Below the pieces are notes generated by a model. That model was given only the letters and a program-made list of their open reading frames with translations. It searched no databases and was not told the DNA's origin. Of a DNA stretch of 33,415 nucleotides, positions 16,246-23,440 are shown piece by piece; the stretch's first letter is position 1, and every line of letters starts with the position of its first letter. The stretch comes from Deltaproteobacteria bacterium CG_4_9_14_3_um_filter_63_12 (GTDB taxonomy: Bacteria; Myxococcota_A; Bradymonadia; UBA4248; UM-FILTER-63-12): NCBI GenBank assembly GCA_002789955.1, contig PFUG01000245.1, forward strand, positions 1,983 through 35,397, written 5' to 3'. A program made the position numbers and the translations under genes.

Positions 16246-16812
16246 ATGATTCCGAACTTCGAGAACATCGCCATCCTCGTCATCGACGTGCAAGAGAAGC
16301 TCGTCGCCGCCATGCCGAAGCCCGTCGTCGACGAGGTCGTCAAGAACATCGACATCCTCGTGGAGTTGGTCTCGGAGCTCGAGGGTGAGGTGATTTACTC
16401 AGAGCAGTATCCCCATGGACTCGGCTCTACGGTCGAACCGCTCAAGAGTCGCCTAGCGGGCTCCAAACGCATCGAGAAGATCACCTTCTCCTGCCTCGAC
16501 GAGACAGACTTCCTCGAGGAGGTCCTTCCGTCCTTGCCCGACGACATCATCGTGGTCGGCATGGAGGCGCACGTCTGTGTCTTGCAGACGGTCATCGACC
16601 TCTTCGGCGACTCGGTTTCCGAAGAAGAGGGCCGCAACATCTATGTCGCCGTCGATGCGGTCTGCTCACGCAAGAAGCTCCACTGGCAGAACGCTCTCGA
16701 CCAAATGGCTGAGCTGGGGGTATTTTTGACCAACACCGAGACGCTGGTCTTCCAAGCGCTCGGCGAAGCGGGAACCGACCGCTTCAGACACTACAGCAAG
16801 CGGATTCGCTGA
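16246..16812 (+). CDS. Isochorismatase-family cysteine hydrolase
   Basis: The 188-aa protein has the Asp-Lys-Cys triad of the fold: LVIDVQEKL (D14), KITFSC (K78) and VGMEAHVCVLQT (C111), with the usual cis-peptide-type region before the Cys. The layout is that of the small YcaC/ISOC1-2 type rather than of nicotinamidases: no DxH metal motif is visible. The substrate is unknown and could be a small amide or ester. Its length is normal. It follows the TSP3/VWA lipoprotein on the same strand; no function link is evident. The stretch to the next gene (about 200 bp) carries that gene's promoter. Confidence 0.85.
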   Translation: MIPNFENIAILVIDVQEKLVAAMPKPVVDEVVKNIDILVELVSELEGEVIYSEQYPHGLGSTVEPLKSRLAGSKRIEKITFSCLDETDFLEEVLPSLPDDIIVVGMEAHVCVLQTVIDLFGDSVSEEEGRNIYVAVDAVCSRKKLHWQNALDQMAELGVFLTNTETLVFQALGEAGTDRFRHYSKRIR

Positions 16813-16845
16813 GCCCTGGGGCGGGCGAGGAGTCACGGGTGGGCC

Positions 16846-16874
16846 TTGACAGCGTCTGAGGCCTTGCGTAGCGT
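16846..16874 (+). promoter_or_regulatory. Sigma70-type promoter of the zinc-ribbon/alr run
   Basis: TTGACA (16846-16851), 17-bp spacer, TAGCGT (16869-16874). The predicted start is near 16881, leaving a leader of ~130 nt that contains a GGCCCGGGCC palindrome. Confidence 0.55.
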
Positions 16875-17009
16875 CCCGTGGCCCGGGCCCGCAAGTCGTT
16901 TGGACTTGTTGCGCGCGTCCTGTGTGCAAGCCGTCGGGCGTAGACGTCTGTGGCCATCCCTGGCTGCGAGTGGTTGTTTGTTCGCTCTGCAAGAGCGCAG
17001 GAGTTCTGA

Positions 17010-17258
17010 ATGGCCAAATCGGATGCTCGACAAATCGTCTGGCGGGTCTTTTGCCCGCGCTGTCTCACGCCTCACGAAGGGCACGCCCACCAAGGTATGG
17101 CCGCCGTCGTGGCGAAGCTCGACTGTCTGCGCTGCCGCAAGCCCTTCGAAGTCACGACGTCCGTTGGTCGCGGTGGCATGCCCGTCTGCAACTCGGCTCC
17201 TCACGCCATTCGGAAGCCCGAGCTCATAGAAGACAACCGACCCTTCGACCTTCCCTAA
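17010..17258 (+). CDS. Small zinc-ribbon-like protein
   Basis: An 82-aa protein with two CxxC pairs, FCPRCLTPHEGH and LDCLRCRKPFEV, about 20 residues apart. They make a four-cysteine zinc ribbon likely to be structural. Starts MAKSDARQIV, with AGGAG 6 nt before the ATG, which is strong support for a real gene despite its small size. It ends 18 bp before alr on the same strand, so the two are co-transcribed. Role unknown; zinc ribbons of this sort often bind nucleic acid or protein partners. It is short, so database matches may be few. Confidence 0.8.
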   Translation: MAKSDARQIVWRVFCPRCLTPHEGHAHQGMAAVVAKLDCLRCRKPFEVTTSVGRGGMPVCNSAPHAIRKPELIEDNRPFDLP

Positions 17259-17276
17259 CATGAAGAAGAGACGGGC

Positions 17277-18437
17277 ATGACCGAACTTCGCCGTACCTGG
17301 TGCGAGGTGGACGTCGATGCGCTCGGTCAGAACCTGCGCGCCTTGCGTGCCCTGACCTCGCCTCCGACGCTCGTCGCGCCCGTCATCAAGAGCAACGCCT
17401 ACGGGCACGGCCTGCTCCTCGCCGCGCACGCCTTTGTTGGGGCCGGTGCGGACTGGTTCTGCGTCGACTCCGTACACGAGCTCGAGGAGCTACGTCAGGC
17501 GGGGTTCTCGTTGCCGATCTTGGTTCTTGGCCATGTGCCACCTGCGCACGCACCTGCGCTCGTCGAGTACCAGGGTCGAGCCGTGGTCTATGATGCGGAG
17601 GTCGTCGACGCCATCAGCGCTGCGGCGTTGTTGCGAGGAGCCGTCGTCCCCCTGCACATCAAGATCGAGACCGGCACGCATCGGCAAGGCTTGACTCTCG
17701 ACGAGGCCTTGCAGCTCGGCGACCGCATCGAGCGTAGCGCTGGAGTGAAGCTCGAGGGCTTGTCGACGCACTTCGCGAACGTCGAGGACACGACCGATCA
17801 CTCTTTCGCGCGACGGCAGCTGTCCGTTTTTGAAGTGGCCCTGGAGCGCTTCGCGGCCAATCGACAAGAAACCCTCCTGAGCAGCATCTGCAACTCGGCC
17901 GGTTCGCTGCTTTGGCCCCACGCCCACCACGGCCTGATCCGGCCAGGCATCGCGACCTATGGTCTGTGGCCGTCCAAGGAGACCTACCTCTCAGCCATGC
18001 TGGTCGGGCGGCACGAGCTCGCGTTGCGCCCCGCGCTCACCTGGAAGACCCAGATCGCCCAAGTGAAATCGGTGACGGCTGGGGCGGCGGTCGGCTACGG
18101 CTGCAGCTTTCGCGCGACCACCGAGACTCGCCTCGCCATCCTCCCGGTCGGCTACTATGACGGCTACGACCGCGGGCTGTCGAACCTCGCCCATGTCCTC
18201 GTGCACGGACAAAGGGCGCCCTTGCGGGGCCGCGTCTGCATGAACATGACGATGGTCGACGTGACCCACATCCCCGCGGCGAAGATGGGCGACGAGGTCG
18301 TGCTGCTCGGAGTGCAGGGGGAGGAACGCGTCAGCGCCGAGCAACTCGCTGAATGGGCCTCGACCATCAACTACGAAATCACGACGCGGATCCACGAATC
18401 CATCCCAAGGATTGCGAGGCGGTCCTCCCTGGTTTAG
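17277..18437 (+). CDS. alr: Alanine racemase
   Basis: The 386-aa protein converts L-Ala to D-Ala for peptidoglycan. PLP lysine K38 lies in PVIKSNAYGHG, the family hallmark. HIKIETGTHRQG and NSAGSLL appear in order, the second catalytic Tyr is in AVGYGCSF (~Y274), and the C-terminal domain has GRVCMNMTMVDVT and WASTINYEITTRI. All are diagnostic. The length is normal. Its start is supported by a gap of only 18 bp from the zinc-ribbon gene, although the ribosome site (GAAGAAGAGACGGGC) is modest. The one-TM gene follows after 45 bp with a strong ribosome site. Very confident. Confidence 0.96.
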   Translation: MTELRRTWCEVDVDALGQNLRALRALTSPPTLVAPVIKSNAYGHGLLLAAHAFVGAGADWFCVDSVHELEELRQAGFSLPILVLGHVPPAHAPALVEYQGRAVVYDAEVVDAISAAALLRGAVVPLHIKIETGTHRQGLTLDEALQLGDRIERSAGVKLEGLSTHFANVEDTTDHSFARRQLSVFEVALERFAANRQETLLSSICNSAGSLLWPHAHHGLIRPGIATYGLWPSKETYLSAMLVGRHELALRPALTWKTQIAQVKSVTAGAAVGYGCSFRATTETRLAILPVGYYDGYDRGLSNLAHVLVHGQRAPLRGRVCMNMTMVDVTHIPAAKMGDEVVLLGVQGEERVSAEQLAEWASTINYEITTRIHESIPRIARRSSLV

Positions 18438-18482
18438 CTTCAGGGAAGCGAGCGAAATCTCATCAAGGAGGAGGCCGCCGCC

Positions 18483-19007
18483 GTGAAAGATTTCATTGTC
18501 GCCGAGTGGAAGACGCTGCTTTTCGTCGGCATCGCCTTGTCACTCTTGTACGTCCTCTTTATCCGGGACGAGCGTGTCGTCACCTCGAAACCGAAGGGCG
18601 GCGAGCCGCTCGTGCCTGGCCAGTCCTACGACGGCATCAACCTCGGCGATTCGGCTGCGGGGCTGGGCGAGCCAGATTCGAGCGAGCCCCTCGAGCTCGG
18701 TCTGCGAGCGCTGCATTTTGCGCAACGGGGGTTGACAGTCTACGTCTTTGAAGAGGAGATCGTAGGGATTCGGCGTGACCTGACGACGCCTGAGGGGGCC
18801 ACACCCATCGCTGTGTACCTGCCCAAGGGGGCCAACCTAGTGAAGGGCTGGGGGCAAGCCCAAAATGAGCTTGGGCCGGTCCGCAACAGCTTCATCGTCG
18901 GGGACGAGCGCATCCTCCGGTTCGATGGCGCCATTGTCCTGCGGTCGAGCGAAAAGCACGCCACGACGCCGACGAGTGTGATCGTCGTCGGAGACAACAC
19001 TCGCTGA
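18483..19007 (+). CDS. Single-TM membrane protein of unknown function
   Basis: A 174-aa protein beginning with GTG; AAGGAGG 8-11 nt upstream strongly supports this start. One N-terminal TM segment (TLLFVGIALSLLYVLFI) anchors a soluble domain of ~130 residues, probably periplasmic. The domain begins GGEPLVPGQSYDGINLGDSAAGLG and continues LGLRALHFAQRGLTVYVF and DERILRFDGAIVLRS. It recalls small outside-membrane domains, but I do not recognise a family. It is the last gene of the alr run and converges on the histidine-phosphatase gene with 5 bp between. Confidence 0.75.
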   Translation: MKDFIVAEWKTLLFVGIALSLLYVLFIRDERVVTSKPKGGEPLVPGQSYDGINLGDSAAGLGEPDSSEPLELGLRALHFAQRGLTVYVFEEEIVGIRRDLTTPEGATPIAVYLPKGANLVKGWGQAQNELGPVRNSFIVGDERILRFDGAIVLRSSEKHATTPTSVIVVGDNTR

Positions 19008-19012
19008 CCCGC

Positions 19013-19705
19013 TCAAAGTAAGGGTTGCAGCGCCGGGGTTCGATTGAGGGTGAGCAGCCGACACTGTGACGGAGGCAACAACCGCAGGTGGGTGAGGGAC
19101 GCGTTGCCGATCCGGAATGCATGGAAGTGCTCCCTCGGCAAGCCTAGCAACGACACCACCAGGACCCGAATCGGGCCGCCGTGGCTGACGATGAGCGTGA
19201 GGTCGGCGTCGGCAGCGACAATCTCTAAGAACGCGGATTCTACCCGCTCAAAGATCTCCGCCATGGACTCGCCGCTCGGGAAGGCTGCGGTCGCTGGGTT
19301 CCTGACGTAGTCCTGCCAGTTGGGCTCTTCGTGAAGCGAAGAGACGGTGCGCCCCACGTATTCGCCCATGTCGAACTCGGTGAGCCCAGGATGCGAAGCC
19401 ACCGGCAGCACGTCGACGCCGTCTCGCCGCAGCGCTTCGTGCAGGACCTCCGCGCTCTCCACCGCGCGGGCAACGGGGCTGGTCCAGAGCTGGACGCGCG
19501 AGGTGTGGGCGCCCCGCTGGTAGGCGTCGGCGACCTCGCGGGCGGTCCAACGCAGCTGCTCTCGGCCGGCGGCGTTGAGGGGCACCTCTGTGCAGCCCTG
19601 CACACGCCATTGGACGTTCCAGTCGGTCTCGCCATGTCGCACGAAGAGAACATCTCGAGTGCGCCTGGAGCGGACCTCGAGTCGCCTGAGCGGCTCAGTC
19701 GTCAT
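19013..19705 (-). CDS. Histidine phosphatase family protein (phosphoglycerate-mutase-like)
   Basis: From ATG 19705 (MTTEPLRR) the protein has 230 aa. The catalytic His motif is VRHGETDWN (H24), with R80 in SPVAR, E110 in LTEFDMGEY and the second His in VSHGGPIR (H175). These are the branch-1 histidine phosphatase residues, as in cofactor-dependent PGM, alpha-ribazole phosphatase and broad phosphatases. The substrate cannot be told. The start overlaps the last 11 bp of the upstream Ser/Thr kinase gene, so they are co-transcribed. It might serve as the opposing phosphatase, but this family usually acts on small molecules. Confidence 0.88.
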   Translation of the reverse strand: MTTEPLRRLEVRSRRTRDVLFVRHGETDWNVQWRVQGCTEVPLNAAGREQLRWTAREVADAYQRGAHTSRVQLWTSPVARAVESAEVLHEALRRDGVDVLPVASHPGLTEFDMGEYVGRTVSSLHEEPNWQDYVRNPATAAFPSGESMAEIFERVESAFLEIVAADADLTLIVSHGGPIRVLVVSLLGLPREHFHAFRIGNASLTHLRLLPPSQCRLLTLNRTPALQPLL

Positions 19706-20942
19706 AGGCCTCGGTGATGGCACGACGCAGACCCGCCAGGTCGACCTGGCGGGTCGAGGCGGCCTTGTCCTTGCCGTCCTCTTTTGCTTCAGCAGCAGGG
19801 GCAACGTTTGCCGGTTTGGTCGCTATTTCGGGAGCGGGAGCCTCTTCGCTGGGTTTCTTGGCAGGCGCTTCCGGCCGATAGCGTGGGGTTTCGGTGCGTT
19901 TTGGGGCTGCTCGCCGAGGCGAGACGGGGCCGGGGACGACCCCGAGGTCGGCGCTGAGGACGACGGAGACGTCAGCGACCTGGGTCGCCTGGTCGCGCCA
20001 GATTTGCCGGCGTTGGGTCTCGAGGTTCTGCCCGAAGCTCTCCTCGACGCAACGCTGCAGATCGGCCCCACAAAACGAGGGGGCGAGACTGGAAAGGAGC
20101 GTGCGCAGCTCGCGGCTCATCTCGAGTGCGGTGTCGTAGCGGTTCTGTGGCTCTGGCGCGAGGGCCGTGTCGAGGATCAGGTTGACCCGCTCGGGCAGCT
20201 CAGGGCGCAGTGAGCGCGACGAGACGAGGAGTCCCTTGCGGGCCTTCTCGACGATTTGGAAGTCGTCCTCCCCCGAGAGCGCAGGGGTGTTGGTGAAGAG
20301 CTCGAAGAGCAAGAGGCCAACGCTGTAGATGTCGCTGGTCCTGTTGACGGTCTCGCCCATGGCCTGCTCTGGGCTGAAGTAGCGCGCCTTGCCTTTGATG
20401 AAATTGACCTCGGTGTCTCTCGGCGCCATCGAGCCCAGCGCGATCCCGAAATCCATCAGCTTGACGGCTCCGGAGGTGCAGATGAAGACATTCTCGGGGG
20501 ATACGTCGCGGTGCACGATGTGCATGGGCGCGCCGCGATCGTCGGTCGCGTTGTGAGCGAAGTGCAGGCCCTCAAGGACCTGCACGGCGACGGACAGCGC
20601 TACGGGAATGGGCAGCCAGTTGCGCCGGTGGTCGACCTCTTGGATCAGGGCGCGAACGGTGCAGCCATGCATGTACTCGGTGACGACGAAGAGCTCGTCG
20701 TTCTGCTCGATGAGCTCGAGGTACTGCATGATGTTCGGGTGATCGAGGAGCGCACCGATGCGCGCCTCGGCCAGCAATGCGCGTCGGTAGGTAGGCTCGA
20801 AGCGATAGGCGGGCTTGAGCCGCTTGAGTACGACGGGGCGCGAGAAGCCACCAGGCCCATCCAATCGGGCGAGGTAGACCTCGGCGACGCCACCAGTGGC
20901 GAGGGGTCGAATGAGCTTATATCGGCCGAGCGTTTGCTCCAT
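19695..20942 (-). CDS. Ser/Thr protein kinase (Hanks type) with a disordered Pro/Ala-rich tail
   Basis: A 415-aa cytoplasmic kinase. Glycine loop GGVAEVYLA, VLK lysine K40, catalytic loop HIVHRDVSPEN (D146, N151), DFG at 164-166, and KARYFSPEQA activation segment with its SPE. The catalytic loop has Ser in place of the usual Lys (HRDxKPEN), a version common in myxobacterial kinases. The kinase domain ends near 285. The tail (~310-415) is rich in Ala, Pro and Lys and has no TM segment, so the protein is soluble. It is divergent from the FHA activator gene across 368 bp and co-transcribed with the phosphatase. Kinase identity is secure; substrates are not known. Confidence 0.93.
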   Translation of the reverse strand: MEQTLGRYKLIRPLATGGVAEVYLARLDGPGGFSRPVVLKRLKPAYRFEPTYRRALLAEARIGALLDHPNIMQYLELIEQNDELFVVTEYMHGCTVRALIQEVDHRRNWLPIPVALSVAVQVLEGLHFAHNATDDRGAPMHIVHRDVSPENVFICTSGAVKLMDFGIALGSMAPRDTEVNFIKGKARYFSPEQAMGETVNRTSDIYSVGLLLFELFTNTPALSGEDDFQIVEKARKGLLVSSRSLRPELPERVNLILDTALAPEPQNRYDTALEMSRELRTLLSSLAPSFCGADLQRCVEESFGQNLETQRRQIWRDQATQVADVSVVLSADLGVVPGPVSPRRAAPKRTETPRYRPEAPAKKPSEEAPAPEIATKPANVAPAAEAKEDGKDKAASTRQVDLAGLRRAITEAYDD

Positions 20943-21000
20943 AAACTGTGCGATTGCCTCTCGAGTGTTCGTTAAGGATCTCCCGCCTCGAGTTCTCTCG

Positions 21001-21043
21001 ACGATTTTCGCTCAATTCGGCGAGTTGAGGCGCGAGAATCCGT
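21001..21043. promoter_or_regulatory. Dyad ACGATTTTCGC-N20-GCGAGAATCCGT, possible enhancer site
   Basis: Imperfect arms related to those at 2946-2990 and 13272-13316. The centre is ~140 bp before the predicted sigma54 start near 21163, a usual distance for an enhancer-binding protein. It could also serve the kinase gene, ~60 bp away. Confidence 0.4.
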
Positions 21044-21136
21044 CTTCTGGCGTCCGTTCAAGTGACGGGAAAGCACTCAAACGCTACAACGTACAGCTAA
21101 CAGCAGTTTGGGCTCAGGTTCAAGTGTCACATTCGG

Positions 21137-21152
21137 TGGCCCTGTTCTTGCT
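21137..21152 (+). promoter_or_regulatory. Sigma54 (-24/-12) promoter of the FHA activator gene
   Basis: TGGCCC-TGTTC-TTGCT matches TGGCAC-N5-TTGC[AT] with one mismatch; the GG and GC have the required 10-bp gap. The predicted start is ~21163, ~148 nt before the ATG. Suggests autoregulation. Confidence 0.55.
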
Positions 21153-21310
21153 CCGCGGCTCGGCCCCGCCGCACTCCCCCGTTGATTGGGCTTGGGTCTT
21201 CGGCTTGTTGGACACCATCGAATCGTTGCCAAACGACGACTTGCGCACGTTTTGAAATGTCGCAAGACTCTGCGGCCACTGGCTCACCCCTTTGCCTTCT
21301 GGAGAAAACC

Positions 21311-23104
21311 ATGCCGACGCTGACGGTCCGACCGAGTGGAGAAAAGCCACGCTCCCACAATCTGTACAAGAAGGTCACCAGTATTGGTGTGGGCGAGGAG
21401 AACGACATTCAAGTCAGGGGTGAGGACATCCAAGAAACTCACGCGTTGGTCCATTTCGACGGCAAGGCGTTCAACATTCAAGCCGCAGATCGGCACTGTT
21501 CGGTGCTCGTCAACGGCAAGAAGAAGAAGAAGGCCAAGCTCGACCACAAAGACGAGCTGCTGCTTGGCAACCTCCTGATCACCTTCCAGCTCTACGACGA
21601 GCCCACCGTCCAAGACGACGACATCACGGCCGAGCAGCTCGAGGCCTACGCGAAGTTGCACGAGTTCTCCCGTGAGCTGACCACGGTCTACAAGGTTTCC
21701 GAGCTGCTCGAGTCCCTGATGGACCACGTGGTCGCGCTGACCTCCGCCGACAAGGGGTTCCTCATCTTGGTGGAAGGCGGAGACCTCGCCATTAAGGTCG
21801 CCAGAAACCTCAAGCGGGAGACGATCTTCGACGCCGAGGGCCACATCTCCGACTCGATCATCAACAAGGTGCTGCGCGCCAAGGTCCCCCTCATCGTTTC
21901 GGATGCGTTGAACGACGACGAGTTCTCGAATTCGCGCAGCGTCCTGCATCTCAAGCTCTGCAGCGTGATGTGTGTGCCGTTGTTGGACCGCGGCACGCTC
22001 ATGGGCTTGATCTACGTCGGCAACGACAACGTCGTGAACCTCTTCGAGCGCAAGCACCTTGGGCTGCTGAGCGTGTTCGCCGCGCAAGCCTCGCTGATTG
22101 TCTCCAATGCCATGTTGGTCAACGACCTGCAGCTGCGCAACCGAGAGCTCGAAGGCAAGATCGAGGAGATCCACTTTGGCAGCATCATCGGCAACTGCCT
22201 GCCCATGCGCGAGGTTTACCGCAAGGTGGAGAAGGTGGCTGCCGCCGATGTCACGGTCCTGATTCAAGGCGAGACCGGCACCGGCAAGGAGCTCATCGCC
22301 AAGGAGCTGCACAATCGCTCACCGCGCCGCAACGGCCCCTTCATCACCATCAATTGCGGCGCCATCCCGGAGAACCTGCTCGAGAGTGAGCTCTTCGGCC
22401 ATGTTCGGGGCGCGTTCACAGGGGCGACCAACACCAAGCCAGGTAAGTTCCAGCTCGCTGATGGAGGGACGCTCTTCCTCGACGAGATCGGGGAGATGCC
22501 CCTCAACCTGCAGGTCAAGCTGCTGCGGGTGTTGCAGGAGCGCGAGGTGACCAAGGTCGGCGGAACCAAGCCAGACATCGTGGACATTCGCGTGGTCGCC
22601 GCGACCAACAAGGACATCGAGACCGCCGTGGCCAACGGCGAGTTTCGAGAAGATCTGCTCTACCGCATCAACGTGGTGGCGCTGCACCTGCCGCCGCTGC
22701 GCGCGCGCGGCGACGACATCGTCCTCATCGCGACCTACCTCATCGAGAAGTACTGCAAAGAGTTCAACGTGAAGTCCAAGGGGCTCTCTCGCGAGGTGGC
22801 CATCGCTATGAAGAAGTACGCCTGGCCCGGGAACATCCGGCAGCTGGAGAATCGGCTCAAGAAGGCGGCGATTCTCTCCGACAAGGCGATGATTTCCCCG
22901 GAGGATCTCGACCTCATCCCCGAGGTGCTCAACCCGATCTTGCCCCTGGCCGCGGCCAAGGACGAGTTCCAACGGCGCTACATCAACGAGGTCCTCGAGC
23001 TCAACAACGGCAACCGCACCAAGACCGCGCGCGACCTCGGTGTGGATCCGCGAACCATTTTCCGTCACCTGGAAAAGGAAGCCGACAGTATTGACGAGGT
23101 CTGA
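21311..23104 (+). CDS. Sigma54-dependent activator: FHA-like, GAF, AAA+ and Fis-type HTH domains
   Basis: Starts at ATG 21311 (GGAG 7 nt upstream; earlier in-frame starts lack a ribosome site), 597 aa. Domains in order: FHA-like (1-95), GAF (~130-270), AAA+ (~290-520) and HTH (~560-590). The AAA+ part has GETGTGKE Walker A, GAFTGA (sigma54 contact), GGTLFLDE Walker B and FREDLLYRINV. The HTH is NRTKTARDLGVDPRTIFRHLEK. The FHA is unusual: the conserved GR is GV (SIGVGEEN) and the usual SxxH is QETH, so phosphothreonine binding is doubtful, though LVNGKKKKKA is kept. There is no response-regulator receiver domain; input must come through FHA/GAF. The neighbouring kinase is a candidate input. 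Confidence 0.95.
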   Translation: MPTLTVRPSGEKPRSHNLYKKVTSIGVGEENDIQVRGEDIQETHALVHFDGKAFNIQAADRHCSVLVNGKKKKKAKLDHKDELLLGNLLITFQLYDEPTVQDDDITAEQLEAYAKLHEFSRELTTVYKVSELLESLMDHVVALTSADKGFLILVEGGDLAIKVARNLKRETIFDAEGHISDSIINKVLRAKVPLIVSDALNDDEFSNSRSVLHLKLCSVMCVPLLDRGTLMGLIYVGNDNVVNLFERKHLGLLSVFAAQASLIVSNAMLVNDLQLRNRELEGKIEEIHFGSIIGNCLPMREVYRKVEKVAAADVTVLIQGETGTGKELIAKELHNRSPRRNGPFITINCGAIPENLLESELFGHVRGAFTGATNTKPGKFQLADGGTLFLDEIGEMPLNLQVKLLRVLQEREVTKVGGTKPDIVDIRVVAATNKDIETAVANGEFREDLLYRINVVALHLPPLRARGDDIVLIATYLIEKYCKEFNVKSKGLSREVAIAMKKYAWPGNIRQLENRLKKAAILSDKAMISPEDLDLIPEVLNPILPLAAAKDEFQRRYINEVLELNNGNRTKTARDLGVDPRTIFRHLEKEADSIDEV

Positions 23105-23117
23105 CACTGATGTCAGA
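23100..23117. repeat. Dyad TCTGACA-ctga-TGTCAGA
   Basis: Perfect 7-bp arms overlapping the activator stop codon. Its centre is ~134 bp before the predicted sigma54 start of the next gene (~23242), so it may be an enhancer site, or part of the termination region. Confidence 0.4.
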
Positions 23118-23132
23118 GAGGTTTGCCGTTTG

Positions 23133-23159
23133 TGAGGGCGCGCATTGAGCGCGCCCTCA
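23133..23159 (+). terminator. GC-rich hairpin after the sigma54 activator
   Basis: TGAGGGCGCGC-attga-GCGCGCCCTCA, a perfect 11-bp stem, 29 bp after the stop codon. No T-run follows, so intrinsic termination would be weak. Confidence 0.45.
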
Positions 23160-23215
23160 GCGGTTTCGGCGCCGATATTGGGACTCCGGAGCGTGCTCCG
23201 CCAGTGTTGTCGACG

Positions 23216-23231
23216 TGGTTCGAGATTTGCT
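23216..23231 (+). promoter_or_regulatory. Sigma54-type promoter upstream of the lipoprotein gene
   Basis: TGGTTC-GAGAT-TTGCT: exact GG-N10-GC spacing, full TTGCT at -12, two mismatches at -24 (C and A to T). The predicted start is ~23242, ~200 nt before the GTG at 23441. Confidence 0.45.
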
Positions 23232-23440
23232 TCGATGCAAACACAGACGGACACTGGCTAGCCGTGCCGGCGATCGCGCGTGGGACGCGAGGCCGCTTGC
23301 TTCGAGCCACCTCTGTTCCGTGTCGCGCGCCATATCCGAAGGAGCCGAATGTTCTGGGCGAAGCGGGTGTTGATTCCAAGAGGCGAATGCGTAGGCTGAT
23401 TTTGTCGCCGCGGTCACTCAAGCTGTGTGGACTGTAGAAC

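Larger units (their letters stand above)
20943..21310. other. Divergent regulatory region between kinase and sigma54 activator
   Basis: No supported gene: ORFs here are short. It holds a dyad (21001-21043), direct copies of GTTCAAGTG (21056-21064 and 21118-21126, 62 bp apart) and a sigma54-type promoter (21137-21152). The track start for the activator at 21182 is not supported. Confidence 0.6.
23105..23440. other. Intergenic region after the sigma54 activator
   Basis: 336 bp with no supported gene. Holds the dyad, GC hairpin and sigma54-type promoter listed separately. The remaining ~200 bp before the lipoprotein start show nothing obvious; no good ribosome site is visible at the GTG. Confidence 0.5.

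Noticed and set aside
21284-22312. 342-aa minus-strand ORF within the sigma54 activator
   Set aside because: Antisense to a highly conserved AAA+ coding region.
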